Below the pieces are notes generated by a model. It worked only from the letters and a program-made list of their open reading frames with translations. It made no database searches and was not told where the DNA came from. Source: Glandiceps talaboti (taxonomy: Eukaryota; Hemichordata; Enteropneusta; Spengelidae). From it: DNA of 64,000 nucleotides. Position numbers and translations under genes: made by a program. The stretch covers positions 4,116,861 to 4,180,860 of the forward strand of contig NC_135564.1 in assembly GCF_964340395.1 (NCBI RefSeq). The letters are read 5' to 3'. Within the stretch, counting starts at the first letter, position 1; every line of letters starts with the position of its first letter. Positions 61,397 through 64,000 of the stretch are shown here, piece after piece.

Positions 61397-61548
61397 CTGA
61401 AAGAGAATAATTTATGTAAATGCAAACTCACTTTAGAACGAACCGTATTCAACACTCCAATCCAGGGAATAAGTCATTGTTATTGATTGTATACCCCTCA
61501 TTAAAGGGCTATGTAACTTACACACTAAGACCTAACAAAAATATTGTT

Positions 61549-61893
61549 TGGTTCCGGTTACCCGACCCCACCTAGTTTTTCACTGCCGACCCTAAACTTT
61601 TTTTTTTACATATTCGAGAAAAAATAATATGAATTCGTGAAAATTGTGAAGTCTCGCCAGAAATACTTGATGCGGAAACTGACATCAACTTAAAAAGACC
61701 GTATGAAACTGTTCTTCCGATCTGTAATGGCTTACATGTGATGGGAAGAAACCAATAACACAGAGACCATTTGAAAATCGATGGAAAACGCAAACTACCT
61801 GAACTAGACACTCACACATGAAAAAAGTCTAATGAAATAAAATAAAAAATCTACCTACCCAACCTATTCTAAAATTGAGCGTAATCGGAACCA
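61549..61893. mobile_element. MITE family M1, copy 3
   Basis: tggttccggttacccgaccc at the left, gcgtaatcggaacca at the right. Highly similar throughout to 20954-21283. Confidence 0.75.
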
Positions 61894-62217
61894 AATAATA
61901 TTTTATTAGGCCTAATATACGTTTGTAACACTTCCATTAAAACAATGCTCTGCCTGACCATTCCCATTTGTGTGCCTACATCCTTGTTTTTTTCACTTCA
62001 GTATGTGTATGTCCTCATAAGTGATAATGTAGATCTATTTGTCGTTTTCAATCGATTTTATTAACGTATTGACAACGACATTGTATGTACAGTTGATAAT
62101 TTCACGTATTAAATGAGCCGTGTTTGATGATAATGACGGACATAGTGTGTGTCTATAACAAGATGTAGTTGAGGCCATGTTAAGGGGTGGTGAACTGTGT
62201 GTGGGGGGCGTGTTTAT

Positions 62218-62390
62218 GTATGTGTACGGATGGATGGATGGTTTGTTAGGTGAGCGGATGAGTTGTTGGTTGGTTGGTTGGTTGGTTGGATGGTTGGATG
62301 GGGATGGATGGATGGCAGGGATATGAATGGATGAGTGGATAGATAGGCATGGACGGACGGATGGCTGGATGAATGAATGGGTGAAATATA
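62218..62390. repeat. (GGAT)n/(GGTT)n imperfect microsatellite
   Basis: Gives a spurious Ser/Pro/His frame on the other strand. Confidence 0.93.
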
Positions 62391-62835
62391 AAATATAAGA
62401 GAGAAGGGCAAATGACTTGTACATGAATGTAAAAATGTTTATGTATTATTTTGCCATGCTTGAATATAATTGTATTTTAATCCTGTCCATGTTAAATCAT
62501 GTACACGTGTCAGTAACAAGACAGCTCACAGTTGAGATATTCAAACACTGTGAATAGTGAATCAGAAATAGCAAAATTGAAGACACTAGGTATTGAAATC
62601 CCGAGTATTGTGGTGTACATCCATGGAAAACTAATCTGACTTGTACATAACCTGTAATAGTCCCAAGTGTGTAATTCAATAAGACAAAATATTAAACATT
62701 CATTTAGTATTCGAGATATAGCATATTCTAATAATTAATATTAATTTCGAAGACATATTGTCAATATTAATAAACTATATCTTTTGTGTATGAGTTTAGA
62801 TGACTTCGGGTAGGCATAGCAATTATCACACATAC

Positions 62836-62952
62836 CTTACAGCGCAAGTACTTTATATAAGATGTATGCCGACATACTCCAGGAATCGATTCGCTAGTCT
62901 CTTGTCTAGGCGGTGAAAGAGTATCACTAGCTTGGTTTCCAACAATCATTGC
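62836..62952 (-). CDS. Next exon of the unidentified - strand gene
   Basis: 117-nt exon, acceptor CCTTTTCACAG, donor AAG|GTATGT, phase 0-0; only this frame is open. It reads AMIVGNQASDTLSPPRQETS and ends YIKYLRCK. It follows directly in phase from 63651-63760. Confidence 0.52.
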
Positions 62953-63650
62953 CTGTGAAAAGGTATTGTACGTCAGTATCAGGTTTATACAGCGTGGATG
63001 TATGAAATGGGATAGAAAACCTCACATAGTTATCTATATTGTTTGATCGGGGTGAAAACTTTTCAAACTTTGACTATTGCACAACGTTTAGTGAGGAGAT
63101 AGCATTCTAGCCGCAACAGAAACAACCCCCACATCACCACCACCACCACAAATTCTACTACTACCCATTAAAAGCTGACGGAAAGTATATAATATAAAAT
63201 TAGTGAGCAACAGTGGACACAATATAGATAGTATGACAAACCCCCATGACACACAAGTGCAAGTGTGGCGTTCTCAGGGTATATGCATTATTTTTTTTAC
63301 AGTAATTAGTGTTCTCCGAGGCCATACTTGCACAAACGTAGCGAATACAAATACAGCAGCAAACACAGCAATCACGAGTGCAAATACCCCAGAGTATTCA
63401 TACGGGCACTCACGCGGAATGATCAGGTTCTCTTTAAATATTACGACATATGTTTATCTGAAACAGGACATTTCAGTAAACTGACAATGTGCGATCACGA
63501 GCTTTTGTGTACAAAAACGAACATGCCCTCATTTGCATATCATTGGCATGCAAGTATGTGTTTTCAGTATTGCACTGCAGTGCAAATACCACTAGAATGC
63601 GCGCACATCGGTGCAAGTAATCAATTGTAAATATGCAATAATATACTTAC

Positions 63651-63760
63651 TTCATTAGTACCAGATGTCTTTGGTTCTTTCGGAATGTTTTCTAGCACTG
63701 TGTTGGCATCGTAGTCACGTGATGAATCATAAGGGGACACTTTCCTATCACTTCGTTTAC
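63651..63760 (-). CDS. Internal exon of an unidentified - strand gene
   Basis: Bounded by acceptor TTTTTCCAAG and donor GAA|GTAAGT on the - strand. The only open frame that fits its neighbour reads KRSDRKVSPYDSSRDYDANT, then VLENIPKEPKTSGTNE (phase 1 in, phase 0 out). Hydrophilic, Tyr- and Ser-containing; may be an intracellular or linker segment. Family not recognised. Confidence 0.5.
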
Positions 63761-64000
63761 CTTGGAAAAATTAAAACCGTCATTATTATTATTTTTTTAA
63801 ATCCCAGAATCTTGTATTGAATCAGATGTGTTTTGCAACCCTTTAATTCAAATAAACGCTTTCGTACTGTAAATTTCTGTGTAAACTTTCGGCGTACTAG
63901 GGAGCCCAATATCTAATTTTTCATTTCTTTTCACTCTTTTATCGACTTTTTTGTTTCGTTGTTAAATCTTGACTGACTCCTTATCGTGCACGACTCCACC

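Larger units (their letters stand above)
59696..61548. other. 3' flank of gene B
   Basis: Holds the gene B 3' UTR of unknown length (no canonical AATAAA close to the stop) and the M4 copy at 60240-60385. Nothing else recognised. Confidence 0.5.

Noticed and set aside
1-64000. CRISPR arrays, operons, Shine-Dalgarno sites, bacterial terminators
   Set aside because: Split genes, phase-1 introns and microsatellites show a nuclear animal genome. The tandem repeats have no spacers and are MITE-derived or simple repeats.
1-64000. tRNA, rRNA or snRNA genes
   Set aside because: I saw no cloverleaf with A/B box or other RNA-gene signature by eye; a covariance-model search was not possible, so absence is not proven.

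Overview
The window is eukaryotic. It is AT-rich, with exons of 15-240 bp bounded by GT-AG introns, many microsatellites, and several families of short inverted-repeat transposons. The domains present (thrombospondin type 1 (TSP1), Ig, and a natriuretic-receptor-type ligand-binding domain), the GIY-YIG and non-LTR retroelement remnants and the intron structure point to an invertebrate animal. The sequence does not let me fix the phylum. Long single-frame ORFs are mostly microsatellite artefacts, so I built gene models by hand from splice sites, codon phase and comparison between paralogs.

The core of the window is a head-to-tail pair of paralogous receptor-like genes on the + strand. Gene A spans 23084-35256 (17 coding exons, about 728 aa) and gene B spans 38765-59695 (17 coding exons, about 974 aa). 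Both encode a short signal peptide, a 14-residue linker exon, six TSP1 domains, a short hydrophilic hinge exon, two Ig-like domains (each split over two exons), one or two stalk micro-exons, a single transmembrane helix with a shared GxAGGxAG motif, and a long cytoplasmic tail of strongly segregated charge. Homologous exons match to the base: 46, 42, 201, 213, 240, 33, 168, 99, 158 and 115 nt in both genes. Almost every intron is phase 1; the exceptions are the intron inside Ig2 (phase 0) and the one after the transmembrane segment (phase 2). Both models close in frame. The paralogs differ in the middle TSP1 array, the stalk, and the tail. The A tail is Lys-rich then Asp/Tyr-rich. The B tail is poly-Lys, a Gly/His/Pro 33-residue repeat, poly-Lys, then Ser/Asp/Glu. 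The 5' flanks share short conserved blocks, including the start-site context.

Other genes: on the - strand, 16629-17319 is the first coding exon (signal peptide plus N-terminal ANF-receptor lobe) of a natriuretic-peptide-receptor/guanylate-cyclase-like gene. I could not find its later exons in the 16.6 kb downstream. At the right end, two phase-compatible exons (63651-63760, 62836-62952, - strand) belong to an unidentified gene entering from outside.

Layout: 1-16.5 kb is non-coding with microsatellites and two copies of a MITE, one with an 11-copy 52-bp minisatellite inside. 16.6-17.3 kb is the receptor exon. 17.3-22.4 kb is intergenic with repeats. 22.4-22.65 kb is a GIY-YIG retroelement remnant. 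23.1-35.3 kb is gene A. 35.3-38.7 kb is intergenic, with a foldback element, one copy of a 1.4-2.1 kb dispersed repeat, and a 76-bp MITE just upstream of gene B. 38.8-59.7 kb is gene B, whose introns carry a 1.7-kb DNA transposon, a LINE tail, a 45-bp tandem array and an inverted copy of the dispersed repeat. 59.7-64 kb is repeats plus the right-hand gene.
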